Source of the DNA: Chloroflexota bacterium
Lineage (GTDB): Bacteria; Chloroflexota; Anaerolineae; Anaerolineales; Anaerolineaceae
Assembly: GCA_029777225.1 (NCBI GenBank)
Contig: JAKOSR010000174.1
Coordinates: 1 to 13,076, forward strand
DNA length: 13,076 bases
Reading direction: 5' to 3'
Under the pieces are notes generated by a model, which did not search any database, was not told the DNA's origin, and saw nothing but the letters and a program-made list of their open reading frames with translations. Positions 12,651-13,076 of this stretch are shown piece by piece. Positions within the stretch are counted from its first letter, which is position 1. Each line of letters begins with the position of its first letter. The translations under genes were made by a program, and so were the position numbers.

Positions 12651-12680
12651 AACGAGGCTGGCCTCTCAGCCAGCCTCGTT
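12651..12680 (-). terminator. Probable terminator of the Ig-like surface protein gene
   Basis: Twelve perfectly paired bases, AACGAGGCTGGC (12651-12662) with GCCAGCCTCGTT (12669-12680) and a 6-base loop, lie 15 bases beyond the stop codon. The T run on the minus strand is short (GTTTGCC), so termination may be incomplete. Confidence 0.7.
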
Positions 12681-12694
12681 CTTAACTCATTATC

Positions 12695-13076
12695 TTATGA
12701 GACTTGGAATGTTGTCGTTCCGCTGCCAGGCAGGTAACCCGTCTTTGTGGCCGTGGCCAAAACGGTATACGTGCCGGTTCCGGTCTTGCGCGTGCTGAGC
12801 TTGAAGCTTACGCTTAACACCCCGGAGGTATTGGTTACGCCGGTGAGGGTGGAAGTACTGCCATTCGCGCCTGTCATCTTGACGCTTACAGACGCGCTTG
12901 AGACTGCCGCTCCATTCTGGTCCTTGACAGTGACGGTAACTACAACTTTCTCACTATTGACATAACTGGTCTTGTCAGTCTTTACGCTAACCGCTAACTG
13001 GTTGGTGACAGGTTGGGTGATGGTCACGGTCACGCTCGCGCTGCCTGTAGCCCCTACTGAATCAGTTACCGTTGCC
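12695..13076 (-). CDS. C-terminus of a protein with Ig-like repeats (5' end outside window)
   Basis: The minus-strand frame is open to the window edge, showing 127 residues ending with TAA at 12695-12697. The visible part begins ATVTDSVGATGSASVTVTI, the end of one Ig/PKD-like repeat. A complete invasin-type (Big_1-like) domain follows: LAVSVKTDKTSYVNSEKVV, VTVKDQNGAAVSSASVSVKM, NTSGVLSVSFKL and TYTVLATATKTGYLPGSGTT. The Thr/Ser/Val-rich composition and DQNGAAV motif are typical of extracellular adhesin or enzyme-appended modules. The catalytic or anchoring part, if any, lies outside the window. No sorting signal or cell-wall anchor is seen at the C-terminus. Confidence 0.8.
   Translation of the reverse strand, partial: ATVTDSVGATGSASVTVTITQPVTNQLAVSVKTDKTSYVNSEKVVVTVTVKDQNGAAVSSASVSVKMTGANGSTSTLTGVTNTSGVLSVSFKLSTRKTGTGTYTVLATATKTGYLPGSGTTTFQVS

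Overview
The window is about 13 kb of GC-rich bacterial chromosome with compact genes on both strands. No ribosomal or other phylogenetic marker is present. The combination of amino-acid permeases fused to tandem universal-stress-protein (USP) domains, a PM20D1-like M20 peptidase, an oddly diverged phosphofructokinase and a small stand-alone LuxR-type regulator makes me think of Chloroflexota (Anaerolineae-like). That is an impression, not something the sequence proves. Promoters are easy to read where present: tRNA-Phe and the tetR gene both use TTGACA-17-TAGAAT, and the LuxR-type gene uses TTGACA-17-GATAAT. Most genes with a clear start have a Shine-Dalgarno; the MFS gene appears to be leaderless. 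I see no mobile element, phage or CRISPR signature.

Layout. 1-1239 (+): 3' part of an M20 metallopeptidase with an acidic tail. 1349-1421 (+): tRNA-Phe(GAA) with its own promoter and an abutting palindromic terminator. 1551-2687 (+): a PFK-fold protein whose ATP-binding and several catalytic positions are replaced. A bidirectional terminator separates it from a convergent TetR regulator (2745-3431, -) that has a textbook promoter and operator. 3638-4234 (+): a SixA-type histidine phosphatase with a lysine-rich tail. 4437-4850 and 4876-7134 (-): a small unknown protein and an APC permease-USP fusion, probably one operon. 7373-9577 (+): a second, head-to-head, collinear APC-USP paralogue with terminator. 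9789-11021 (+): MFS exporter. 11098-11526 (+): LuxR-type HTH protein whose promoter carries a GAAC-N4-GTTC box. About 400 bases follow without a gene. 11930-12586 (-): membrane-anchored unknown. 12695-13076 (-): C-terminal end of an Ig-like-repeat surface protein that runs off the window.

How the parts may work together. The centre of the window is the divergent permease pair. One copy keeps the canonical GSG substrate-binding motif in TM1 and the other has AAE at the same residues, although the two proteins align without a gap through the membrane domain. Both carry cytoplasmic USP-like domains that could sense nucleotides or stress. The remaining genes look like ordinary housekeeping or accessory genes with individual regulation. 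The best candidates for new biology are the permease pair with one altered substrate site and the PFK homologue with a rewritten active site. I see no multi-gene defence or biosynthetic system.
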